Of a stretch of 6,988 nt of DNA, positions 1 to 6,035 are shown one piece after another. This DNA is from an uncultured Prevotellaceae bacterium (lineage in GTDB: Bacteria > Bacteroidota > Bacteroidia > Bacteroidales > Muribaculaceae), in assembly GCA_937892085.1 (NCBI GenBank), contig CALAVD010000385.1:1-6988 (forward strand), read 5' to 3'. Position numbers and translations under genes: made by a program. The notes beneath the pieces were generated by a model, which did no database searches, was not told the DNA's origin, and saw only the letters and a list, made by a program, of their open reading frames with translations. Within the stretch, counting starts at the first letter, position 1; each line of letters begins with the position of its first letter.

Positions 1-31
1 CTTTGTTTTGGGTTGGTTTCGTAATATTCAA

Positions 32-39
32 CAAATGTA
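32..39 (-). promoter_or_regulatory. Weak candidate divergent promoter (-7 element only)
   Basis: Read on the minus strand this is TACATTTG, which fits the Bacteroidetes -7 consensus TAnnTTTG. It would drive transcription leftward, out of the window. I see no TTTG -33 element at the usual 19-21 bp distance, so it could be chance in A/T-rich DNA. Nothing else in 1-120 was recognised; no coding sequence is evident there. Confidence 0.2.
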
Positions 40-123
40 ATACAATTTTTAGAGCACTTCCTTTTTATTATATTAAAATAACAAAATTTAGCTGAAAAAG
101 GGCCTTAACTCAAACTAAATGTT

Positions 124-131
124 TAACTTTG
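124..131 (+). promoter_or_regulatory. dapF promoter, -7 element
   Basis: TAACTTTG matches the Bacteroidetes housekeeping -7 consensus TAnnTTTG exactly and lies 25 bp before the dapF ATG. This predicts a short A-rich leader of about 20 nt. No clear TTTG -33 box is present 19-21 bp upstream, so the promoter may be of moderate strength or helped by the A/T-rich upstream DNA (61-90). The leader has no Shine-Dalgarno sequence, as is usual in this phylum. Confidence 0.6.
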
Positions 132-156
132 CCACCATAAAAACCTATAAACTAAA

Positions 157-972
157 ATGAAAGAGAAAATACATTTCGTGAAGATGCATGGCTTGGGCAA
201 CGACTACATCTATGTTGACACCGAGTATAACACCATCCCCGACCCTAATAAGGCGTCTATTGCTTGGAGCAAACCGCACACGGGGATCGGCAGCGACGGA
301 CTGATACTGATAGGTCGCTCGCCCGAGGCCGATTTTACTATGCGCATCATCAACGCCGACGGACTTGAGGGGCAGATGTGCGGCAATGCCAGCCGATGCC
401 TCGGCAAGTTTGTGTATGAGCGCGGTCTCACCAGCAAGACAACCATCAGCATGCTCACGCGTGCCGGCATCAAGATGCTATACCTCGACGTTGACGACGA
501 CGATAAGGTTCGGAGCGTGACAGTTGACCTGATGGAGCCGGTGCTTGCCGACTCCACCCAATTCCTCACGGAGGGCGAGTCGCTGCCCGAGGGGGTATTT
601 GTCTCGATAGGAAACCCTAATTATGTGATTTTCGTTGACGATGTAGAGGCTATCGACCTTGCTAAAGTGGGGCCAGGACTGGAGTTTCACTCGCGCTTCC
701 CGCAGCGGTGCAACATCGAGTTTGCGCAGGTGGTCAGCCCTCAGGAGATTAGGATGCGCGTGTGGGAGCGCGGCAGCGGCATCACCATGGCTTGCGGCAC
801 CGGAGCGTGTGCCACACTCGTGGCGGCAGCACTAACAGGACGCACCAAGCGCAAAGCGACAATCGTGATGGATGGCGGCTCACTTGAGATAGAGTGGCGC
901 GCGAGCGACAACCACATCTACATGACAGGCCCCGCCACCGAGGTCTTCGAGGGCGACATCGAGCTGCCGTGA
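157..972 (+). CDS. dapF: Diaminopimelate epimerase DapF
   Basis: This cytoplasmic, cofactor-independent epimerase converts LL-diaminopimelate to meso-diaminopimelate, the precursor of lysine and of the peptidoglycan cross-linking residue. The 271-residue product has the usual family length and both halves of the pseudo-symmetric fold. Visible motifs are HGLGNDYI (11-18), the first catalytic cysteine C75 in MCGNASRC (74-81), GNPN (152-155), ERGSG (204-208) and the second catalytic cysteine C213 in ACGTGAC (212-218). In the first motif, CGNASRC replaces the CGNGxRC seen in E. coli; from memory this variant is normal in Bacteroides-type DapF. The ATG at 157 puts the KMHGLGND motif at the expected distance from the N terminus. 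The gene stands alone here, convergent with dnaX; in many Bacteroidales I recall an aminotransferase gene (dapL) next to dapF, and none is present downstream. No damage is seen. Confidence 0.97.
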   Translation: MKEKIHFVKMHGLGNDYIYVDTEYNTIPDPNKASIAWSKPHTGIGSDGLILIGRSPEADFTMRIINADGLEGQMCGNASRCLGKFVYERGLTSKTTISMLTRAGIKMLYLDVDDDDKVRSVTVDLMEPVLADSTQFLTEGESLPEGVFVSIGNPNYVIFVDDVEAIDLAKVGPGLEFHSRFPQRCNIEFAQVVSPQEIRMRVWERGSGITMACGTGACATLVAAALTGRTKRKATIVMDGGSLEIEWRASDNHIYMTGPATEVFEGDIELP

Positions 973-973
973 T

Positions 974-1053
974 AGTAGAATAGTAGAGCAGTAGAATAGT
1001 AGAGCAGTAGAATAGTAGAGCAGTAGAGCAGTAGAGCAGTAGAATAGTAGAGC
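974..1053 (+). repeat. Tandem array of ten 8-bp units
   Basis: Exactly ten head-to-tail 8-bp units fill these 80 bases, starting two bases after the dapF stop codon. Only two variants occur, A = AGTAGAAT and B = AGTAGAGC, in the order A B A B A B B B A B. The alternation suggests growth in 16-bp AB steps with a later local B duplication. Every unit holds a TAG, and because 8 is not a multiple of 3 these fall in all three frames on the dapF-sense strand. Function is unknown; replication slippage makes such arrays variable between strains. Confidence 0.95.
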
Positions 1054-1065
1054 CACTATTCCACT
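1038..1065. terminator. Possible hairpin at the junction of the two repeat blocks
   Basis: Arms 1038-1048 and 1055-1065 are complementary over 11 positions with one exception, around a 6-nt loop. The exception is an A-C mismatch in plus-strand RNA but becomes a G-U wobble in minus-strand RNA, so the stem is better for the dnaX transcript. No U tract follows on either strand, so this is not a standard intrinsic terminator. It sits where two convergent transcripts must end, and no better terminator for either gene was found between them. Confidence 0.35.
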
Positions 1066-1109
1066 ATTGTCTATTCCACTATTGTCTATTCCACTATTGT
1101 CTATTCCAC
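1053..1109 (-). repeat. 15-bp tandem repeats facing the 8-bp array
   Basis: Three perfect copies of CCACTATTGTCTATT lie at 1061-1075, 1076-1090 and 1091-1105, flanked by partial copies CCACTATT (1053-1060) and CCAC (1106-1109). On the minus strand the unit is AATAGACAATAGTGG, a 7-mer plus an 8-mer that both begin with AATAG. The 8-mer AATAGTGG differs by one base from the rotated unit AATAGTAG of the adjacent array. The block is therefore a diverged relative in inverted orientation. It ends 5 bp before the dnaX stop codon. Confidence 0.9.
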
Positions 1110-1114
1110 CGGCA

Positions 1115-2884
1115 TTAACTAAGCGTGAGCTTGAAGTCGTCGATCATTTTGTTGAACTCGGGGTTGCGCTGACGCATGTCGGCGACAATCTCGCGGTCGG
1201 TCTTCGCCATTGTCGATACGCCCTTTGGCGAAATCTTGATATCAAGGGCCACCATGTCGTTGCCCACCTCGTTGCGCAGGAATTGCAGCAGCTTGGTCAT
1301 GCTGCTGTTGATAGCTTCGACTTGTGCGGTATTCTCCACCTCAACGAGATAGGTGGTGTCGTTCACCTTTTGAGGCAACGAGTTGCGCATTGCGCTCAGA
1401 AGTATTATCTCGCCAGGGTTCTGCTCCATGTAGCGTTTCCATGCACTTATTAGCTGCTCGGCGGTGAACTTGGTGGTGTGGCTGGTAGCGGCTGTCGAGG
1501 GTGCGGCATCGCTGTTAGGGGTAGTCACAGCCGGTTGCTTGTTGATGAGTATGCGCTGAGGGGCAGGTGCAGGTTTCGCGGCAGGTTGAGATTGCGTGGG
1601 GGCGAACTGCGGGTGTGCTGTGGTGGCTGTGGGAGCGGGAGCTGTGGGCTGTGCGGGAACAACTGGAGCGGCAGGAGCTGGTGCTGCTGGAGTGGGGTGC
1701 TGTGGCGCTGGTTGTGCGGGCTGAGGCGCCGCTGGCGCGGCAGCTATCTTCTGCACTCGCGGTTGTGCTGGCTGCTGCACGGGCGTGCCACCCATGAGTT
1801 GGCACAGCTTGATGAGTGTGAGCTCTACCACAAACTGCTTGTTGCTGGTCTCGCGGTACTGCAAGTCGCAGGTGTTGCACAGGTCCATCGCCATGTAGAA
1901 AAAGTGGGCGTTGAAGCATGCTGCCGCCTTGACGTGTCGCTGGGCAATGTCGCTGTTCATCTCCAGCAGACCCACTGTCTGGGGCGTGCTGGCTACCATC
2001 AGGTCGCGCAGGTGCTGCGCCAAGCCGTTGATAAAGAATAGTGAGTCAAAGCCCTTGTCCCTGATTTCCTTGTAGATGAGTAGCGCCTGTGGCACGTCGC
2101 CAGTGAGGAACGTCTTGTCGAGGCGGAAGTAGTAGTCGTAGTCGAGGACATTGAGGTTCTCGATGGCTGCCTGGTAGGTGATGTTGCCCTCGCTCGAGGC
2201 GAGCACTTGGTCAAATATCGACAGGGCGTCGCGCATCGCGCCATCGGCCTTTTGCGCTATCACGTTCAATGCCGAGGGTTCGGCAGTAACGCCCTTGTCT
2301 TGGCAGATGTGCTGCAGCTGCTCCACGATGTCGGGCACCGTGATGCGGGCGAAGTCATAAATCTGGCAGCGCGACAGGATGGTGGGGATAATCTTCTGCT
2401 TCTCGGTGGTGGCGAGAATAAAGATGGCATAGTGTGGTGGCTCCTCAAGGGTCTTGAGGAACGCGTTGAACGCCTGAGTTGAAAGCATGTGAACCTCGTC
2501 GATGATAAACACGCGGTAGCGGCCTATCTGGGGAGGGACGAGCACCTGGTCGGTGAGGTTGCGGATGTCGTCCACCGAGTTGTTGCTTGCGGCGTCAAGC
2601 TCAAGGATGTTGTAGGAGCGCTGCTCATTGAACGCTTGGCACGACTCGCACTCGTTGCACGGCTCACCGTCGGCGCCCAGATTTTCGCAGTTGATAGCCT
2701 TCGCAAAGATGCGCGCACACGTGGTCTTGCCCACGCCACGAGGGCCGCAAAACAGGTAGGCGTGCGCCAACTGCTCATTCTTAATGGCGGTTTTAAGGGT
2801 GTGAGTCAAAGCCTTTTGACCCACTACAGTAGAAAAACTCGCTGGGCGGTATTTCCTCGCCGATACAATATAATTCTCGCTCAT
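1115..2884 (-). CDS. dnaX: DNA polymerase III subunits gamma and tau
   Basis: This is the AAA+ clamp-loader ATPase, which loads the sliding clamp and, as tau, links the polymerase cores to the loader. In the 589-residue product the N-terminal ATPase module is complete: Walker A GPRGVGKT (47-54), four zinc-binding cysteines (C66, C76, C79, C82), Walker B VFIIDE (125-130), sensor 1 region ATT (158-160), SRC finger motif (171-173) and sensor 2 GAMRDAL (215-221, R218). The collar domain follows to about residue 365. Residues about 366-470 are a Pro/Ala/Gln-rich, probably disordered linker, and about 471-589 form a compact C-terminal domain. The ATG at 2884 gives the standard N terminus (YIVSARKYRP, residues 5-14). 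I found no A-rich slippery heptamer like the one that makes gamma in E. coli, so only the full-length form is predicted. The gene is convergent with dapF and divergent from the sigma operon. Confidence 0.97.
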   Translation of the reverse strand: MSENYIVSARKYRPASFSTVVGQKALTHTLKTAIKNEQLAHAYLFCGPRGVGKTTCARIFAKAINCENLGADGEPCNECESCQAFNEQRSYNILELDAASNNSVDDIRNLTDQVLVPPQIGRYRVFIIDEVHMLSTQAFNAFLKTLEEPPHYAIFILATTEKQKIIPTILSRCQIYDFARITVPDIVEQLQHICQDKGVTAEPSALNVIAQKADGAMRDALSIFDQVLASSEGNITYQAAIENLNVLDYDYYFRLDKTFLTGDVPQALLIYKEIRDKGFDSLFFINGLAQHLRDLMVASTPQTVGLLEMNSDIAQRHVKAAACFNAHFFYMAMDLCNTCDLQYRETSNKQFVVELTLIKLCQLMGGTPVQQPAQPRVQKIAAAPAAPQPAQPAPQHPTPAAPAPAAPVVPAQPTAPAPTATTAHPQFAPTQSQPAAKPAPAPQRILINKQPAVTTPNSDAAPSTAATSHTTKFTAEQLISAWKRYMEQNPGEIILLSAMRNSLPQKVNDTTYLVEVENTAQVEAINSSMTKLLQFLRNEVGNDMVALDIKISPKGVSTMAKTDREIVADMRQRNPEFNKMIDDFKLTLS

Positions 2885-2911
2885 GATGTGCCGGTTTTTT
2901 ATAATCGCTCA

Positions 2912-2919
2912 CAAAGATA
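2912..2919 (-). promoter_or_regulatory. dnaX promoter, -7 element
   Basis: On the minus strand this reads TATCTTTG, an exact match to the Bacteroidetes -7 consensus TAnnTTTG. It lies 27 bp upstream of the dnaX ATG, leaving a leader of about 20 nt. The only TTTG upstream (2932-2935, minus) is 12 bp away, closer than the usual 19-21 bp, so the -33 element is uncertain. Confidence 0.5.
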
Positions 2920-3028
2920 ATACTTTTATCGCAAAATTTTGGCACCTCAATATTTTTTTTGAAAAAATGAAGCAAGAGTTGAGCCTGCCAATCTGCTAAA
3001 AATGTTTTTTTTGATAAAAATTTGCCAT

Positions 3029-3073
3029 TTGGTGTAACATTTTGTGTTACCTTTACGTCTTGATTGGTGTAAC
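3029..3073 (+). promoter_or_regulatory. Regulatory region of the sigma operon with GTAAC half-sites
   Basis: A perfect 10-bp direct repeat TTGGTGTAAC occurs at 3029-3038 and 3064-3073. Between them GTTAC (3046-3050) is the same core inverted, so GTAACA (3034-3039) and TGTTAC (3045-3050) form a 6-bp palindrome with a 5-bp spacer. GTAAC (3034-3038) followed 17 bp later by CGTCT (3056-3060) resembles an ECF-type -35/-10 pair, which usually is GGAAC-like and CGTC-like at 16-17 bp. A housekeeping alternative is TACCTTTA (3048-3055), one base off TAnnTTTG, with TTTG at 3021-3024 (23-bp spacing, rather long). Either choice gives a leader of about 40 nt before the ATG at 3107. Which one is used is inference. 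Confidence 0.4.
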
Positions 3074-3106
3074 GATTATTATTCACACAAAAATATTATT
3101 TGAATC

Positions 3107-3562
3107 ATGAAGAAATTATTGGTATTAGCGCTTGTGGCGATGATTGGCGCCACGGCTTTCAGCAAGACTCTTGACGAGGTGTTTAACGCATTCCCGAAGG
3201 CCGACAATGTGCAGGAGATGACTCTTGACAAAGCAATGCTGGGCATGGCGATGAGTGCCGGAGGCGACAAGGCAGAGATGATGAAAACCATAGATGCGAT
3301 TAGACTGATTGGCATTGAAAAACCGTCGAGCAGCCAAATCGCTATCGCCAAGAAGATTATGACTGATGGTGTCGATGGCTTTGACGTGATGGTTGACGCA
3401 AGCGAGGAAGGGGAGAGCGCATTAATTCTCACTCAGGGCGATGATAAAATTATCAACAAAATGCTCATCATTGCCGTTGAGGAGGATAATGTGGCTGTCG
3501 TCTTGATAGAAGGCAAAATCAACCCCGAAGACACCCATAAAATGGTGAATTTCGGCAAATAG
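3107..3562 (+). CDS. Secreted DUF4252 domain protein
   Basis: This 151-residue protein begins with a signal peptide: two lysines, a hydrophobic stretch (4-17) and a small-residue cleavage region near ATAFS (15-19). There is no cysteine, hence no lipobox, so it should be released into the periplasm or otherwise exported as a soluble protein. The rest matches the DUF4252 pattern: a helical first half with a DKAMLGMAMS segment (41-50), then alternating beta-like stretches around FDVMVD (92-97), SALILT (104-109) and VAVVLIEGKI (129-138). The order of these elements is repeated in the first half of the last gene of the operon, so the two are diverged paralogs. DUF4252 has no established biochemical role that I know of; in Bacteroidetes it recurs beside ECF sigma genes. 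The gene is first in the operon, 14 bp before the sigma start. The DUF4252 assignment rests on recalled family pattern. Confidence 0.8.
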   Translation: MKKLLVLALVAMIGATAFSKTLDEVFNAFPKADNVQEMTLDKAMLGMAMSAGGDKAEMMKTIDAIRLIGIEKPSSSQIAIAKKIMTDGVDGFDVMVDASEEGESALILTQGDDKIINKMLIIAVEEDNVAVVLIEGKINPEDTHKMVNFGK

Positions 3563-3576
3563 TTTAACGGAGAGTT

Positions 3577-4080
3577 GTGAACGCCGACGAGTTTAAACAA
3601 CGGTTCCTGCCTCTAAATGCCAAGCTATATAAGGTGGCTTACCTGATGCTCGGCAATGAGGATGATGCCAAAGACGCCGTGCAGGATGCCTACATGAAGA
3701 TGTGGAACCGCCGCGACTCGTTAGCCAACGTTGACAACCCACAAGCCTACTGCGTTACGCTCGTGCGCAACTTGTGTCTTGACCGCCATCGGGCGGCGAG
3801 CATCGACATGGTGGAGAAGCCGCCCGAAGAACTGCCATTAGCCGGCAACGATGATGCCTCGCGGCACATCGAGCGACAACAGACGGCACAGATTCTAAAC
3901 CACTGCCTGGCAAGACTGCCGGCTCAGCAACAGCAAGTGGTGCGGCTGCGCGACATCAATGGATGTTCGATGCAGGAGATAGAGAAAGCCACAGGCCTCA
4001 CGGCAGTCAATGCGAGGGTGGTCCTGAGCCGAGCGAGAAAATCACTAAGAGCCCAACTCCAAACAATCATCTCATCATGA
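3577..4080 (+). CDS. ECF-type RNA polymerase sigma factor
   Basis: This 167-residue protein has the two-domain layout of extracytoplasmic-function sigma factors and would direct RNA polymerase to a specific promoter set. Region 2 spans about residues 14-74, with the core-binding segment DAVQDAYMKMW (33-43) and the promoter-melting/-10 part ending in RNLCLDRHR (64-72). A linker of about 30 residues follows. Region 4 (about 105-160) has LPAQQQQVVRLRD (114-126) and a helix-turn-helix ending in SRARKSLR (151-158) for -35 recognition. The start is GTG: an in-frame TAA lies only 12 nt upstream, no ATG is available there, and the next in-frame ATG would cut into region 2. GGAG (3569-3572) may act as a Shine-Dalgarno here, unusual in this phylum. 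The 3' end overlaps the next gene by 4 bp (ATGA), typical of a sigma/anti-sigma pair. Its target genes are unknown; autoregulation is plausible. Confidence 0.93.
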   Translation: MNADEFKQRFLPLNAKLYKVAYLMLGNEDDAKDAVQDAYMKMWNRRDSLANVDNPQAYCVTLVRNLCLDRHRAASIDMVEKPPEELPLAGNDDASRHIERQQTAQILNHCLARLPAQQQQVVRLRDINGCSMQEIEKATGLTAVNARVVLSRARKSLRAQLQTIISS

Positions 4081-4775
4081 ACAAGAACGACTTAGACATA
4101 TTACTTAACAAGTTTTACAGCGGCGAGACATCTCTCGACGAGGAGGAACTGCTGCGCAAAGAACTTGCCGGTGATGATGCCGATGCCGCGCTCTTGCAGG
4201 CGTTGGAGCAAGTGGAAGATGAGGTGAAAGTGCCAAGCGGCATGCAATCGTCGCTCAGCGACATGATTGACGAGTGGGAGTCGCAAGAGGGTCGCAAGGC
4301 GAAGGTTGTTCCGTTGTTCAGGAGACCATCAGCTTGGGCGGTAGCGGCTTTGGTGGCGGTGATAGCGGCAGTAGGGTGGTGGCTCATGCGCAACAACCGA
4401 CAGCCGACGCCGAAAGATGATAATCCACAGATTATCGCAAAAATTGAAGAGAATATCAATTCCGTCTCTAATGGTCAGAGCGTGACGATTCGCGACGAGA
4501 ACATTCAGCCCGAGCAGCAGCCACAGCAGCATTCCAAACCCCAATCACGGTCCCACGTCAAGCCTGCAAGCGCCTATATAAATAATGTGGAGCATATCGC
4601 CCAGGCGCAAGTGTCACCCCAAGAGGAGCCAGAGCTGACAGCCAGCGACGAGGAGATTGCTATCGCCGCTTTAGAGAAATTTTCAACTGTACTTAACAAG
4701 GGGATGGACCAGCTTGACGATGCCAACGAGAAAATCAACGAAATAAACAATACTGTTCAGCAAAATTTAATATAA
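4077..4775 (+). CDS. Single-pass membrane protein, probable anti-sigma factor
   Basis: The 232-residue product starts at the ATG of the ATGA overlap with the sigma stop; longer in-frame starts inside the sigma gene would add sigma-overlapping sequence without protein character. Residues 1-85 are acidic, helical and predicted cytoplasmic, opening with LLNKFYSGETSLDEEELLRKEL (split here: LLNKFYSGETS at 9-19, LDEEELLRKEL at 20-30), a pattern I recall from Bacteroidetes proteins encoded after ECF sigma genes. One transmembrane helix follows at about 86-104, with basic residues on both sides. The periplasmic part has a Gln/Pro-rich spacer (about 143-165) and ends in an acidic, heptad-like helix (about 188-230). 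There is no cysteine anywhere, so the zinc-binding HxxxCxxC anti-sigma motif is absent. Anti-sigma function is inferred from position, coupling and topology, not from a recognised domain. Confidence 0.75.
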   Translation: MNKNDLDILLNKFYSGETSLDEEELLRKELAGDDADAALLQALEQVEDEVKVPSGMQSSLSDMIDEWESQEGRKAKVVPLFRRPSAWAVAALVAVIAAVGWWLMRNNRQPTPKDDNPQIIAKIEENINSVSNGQSVTIRDENIQPEQQPQQHSKPQSRSHVKPASAYINNVEHIAQAQVSPQEEPELTASDEEIAIAALEKFSTVLNKGMDQLDDANEKINEINNTVQQNLI

Positions 4776-4777
4776 TC

Positions 4778-5941
4778 ATGAAACGGACATTTTTGATACT
4801 CATTCTCATGCTCGCAGTGGGCATGACGGCAAGCGCGCAGGAATCTTTTTCCAAGCAATTCAAGGGCGAGGAAGGGTACTCCTGTGTCACTATAGGCAAG
4901 GCGGCGATGAAGATGATGCCAGCGCAGAGCAAAACAAATCTTAAAATTGGTTCTATTGCCGATAAAGTTGACCGCCTCGAAATCGTCTCGGCAAGCACAC
5001 CACAGACCGCCGAGAAGCTCGCTAAAGTGTGCAATAAGTGGATTGAGAAAGACAATTTCGAGAGTGTTATCGATGTGGATGAAGGGGGACAGCAGGCTTC
5101 AATTTATGCTAAGACAGGAGGCGACCAGAACGTCTTTCTGCTGCTCGCACAAGACAAGGAGACCTCGGTAGTCATCATCTACGGTTCCATGACAATCGAC
5201 GACATTAAGGGAATCACAAATCCAACACCTCAAGAAGCACAAGAGAAAAAACAGGGAAGCATAGTTGAGTCCTTGGCGCCTCCCTTGTATGGAAAGGCGA
5301 GGGATTTCTATTTGCTTGCAAGAGACGGAGATCCCGAAGCGCAATATCAGCTTGCCAGCTGCTATCACAGCGGTTATGGGGTTGAGGAGAACGACTCTTT
5401 AGTTTTTGTCTGGGCAAAGAAATCGGCAGAGCAGAATTATCCCGCCGGGCTCTATTTCCTGGCTTTTTGCTATGAGACAGGGAAGGGGTGCTCTGCAAAT
5501 ATGGGGAATGCTAATGCTCTATACAAGAAAGCCTACGATAGGGCTACGATGCGGGCTAATGGCGGTGACCCCTCGGCGCAGTTTGTGTTAGGCAAAATTT
5601 TTGACTATGGCAATGGCGGAGTGAAGCAGAATCAGGAAGTGGCGGTTCGTTGGTACACGCGTGCAGCCGAGCAGGGATATCCGGGAGCCCAGTTCAACTT
5701 GGGCAACTGCTACCAGCTTGGAGAAGGTGTAAAAGAGGATAAATCGCAGGCGGTGTATTGGTATCGTCAGGCGGCTCTTCAAGGCGATGCCGATTCTCAA
5801 TACATGCTTGGTCTGTGTTACGCCAGCGGCGAGGGTGTCACAAAAAGTACACCTAAGGCAATAGAATGGTTGCAGAAATCCTCACAACAGGGACACAAGT
5901 TAGCTCGAGACATTCTTTTGCGTATAGGCGAAAGTTGGTGA
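4778..5941 (+). CDS. Secreted DUF4252-Sel1 repeat fusion protein
   Basis: This 387-residue protein is fourth in the operon, starting 2 bp after the preceding stop. A signal peptide covers about 1-20 (hydrophobic LILILMLAVG, 6-15; cleavage likely after ASA, 18-20). Residues about 22-148 form a DUF4252-like domain, with VTIGKAAMKM (37-46), FESVIDVDEGG (94-104) and SVVIIYG (130-136) lining up with the first gene's product. After a linker (149-165) come Sel1-type helical repeats with the AQYxLGxxYxxGxGV ... A..WY..AA.QG pattern: about 183-218, 219-258 (irregular, longer), 262-299, 300-335 and 336-371, then a partial sixth. Sel1 arrays are protein-interaction scaffolds, so this half probably binds a partner in the periplasm. 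Eleven arginine codons include one CGC, against nine of fourteen in dapF, so codon use differs somewhat. The protein may act in the signalling pathway or be an effector of the sigma regulon. Confidence 0.88.
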   Translation: MKRTFLILILMLAVGMTASAQESFSKQFKGEEGYSCVTIGKAAMKMMPAQSKTNLKIGSIADKVDRLEIVSASTPQTAEKLAKVCNKWIEKDNFESVIDVDEGGQQASIYAKTGGDQNVFLLLAQDKETSVVIIYGSMTIDDIKGITNPTPQEAQEKKQGSIVESLAPPLYGKARDFYLLARDGDPEAQYQLASCYHSGYGVEENDSLVFVWAKKSAEQNYPAGLYFLAFCYETGKGCSANMGNANALYKKAYDRATMRANGGDPSAQFVLGKIFDYGNGGVKQNQEVAVRWYTRAAEQGYPGAQFNLGNCYQLGEGVKEDKSQAVYWYRQAALQGDADSQYMLGLCYASGEGVTKSTPKAIEWLQKSSQQGHKLARDILLRIGESW

Positions 5942-5964
5942 TGTGTTTTCCGTTGGGTAAAATC

Positions 5965-6002
5965 TACATCCCTCATGAGCTGAATGACTCGTGAGGGATG
6001 TA
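5965..6002. terminator. Bidirectional terminator hairpin
   Basis: Arms 5965-5979 and 5988-6002 form a 15-bp stem that is perfect except for one T-G wobble (5976/5991), with an 8-nt loop. It lies between the convergent DUF4252-Sel1 gene and panB, 23 bp after one stop and 33 bp from the other. On the minus strand the stem is followed by GATTTTACCC, a short U run suited to ending panB; on the plus strand the following ATGTTATAATC is only weakly U-rich. Confidence 0.85.
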
Positions 6003-6035
6003 ATGTTATAATCAATTTAAAACTTGACATTTAGG

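Noticed and set aside
974..1109. Possible CRISPR array
   Set aside because: Units are 8 or 15 bp with no unique spacers between them, so this is a simple tandem repeat.
1067..1453. Plus-strand reading frame beginning with an LLSIP pentapeptide repeat
   Set aside because: It starts inside the 15-bp repeats (15 bp equals five codons, so the frame stays open by arithmetic), uses a TTG start, and is otherwise antisense to the conserved C terminus of dnaX.
1478..2041. 187-codon plus-strand reading frame rich in Gly, Arg, Cys and Trp
   Set aside because: It is the antisense of the Pro/Ala-rich linker and collar of dnaX; its odd composition is what GC-rich Pro/Ala codons give on the other strand.
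2793..3086. Minus-strand frame spanning the dnaX start and its upstream region
   Set aside because: It overlaps the dnaX N terminus in another frame and runs through A/T tracts and promoter elements; no recognisable protein features.
3963..4076. N-terminal extension of the anti-sigma candidate
   Set aside because: The extension is translated from within the sigma region 4 sequence in a second frame and has no protein-like character; the ATG at 4077 gives the classic 4-bp overlap.
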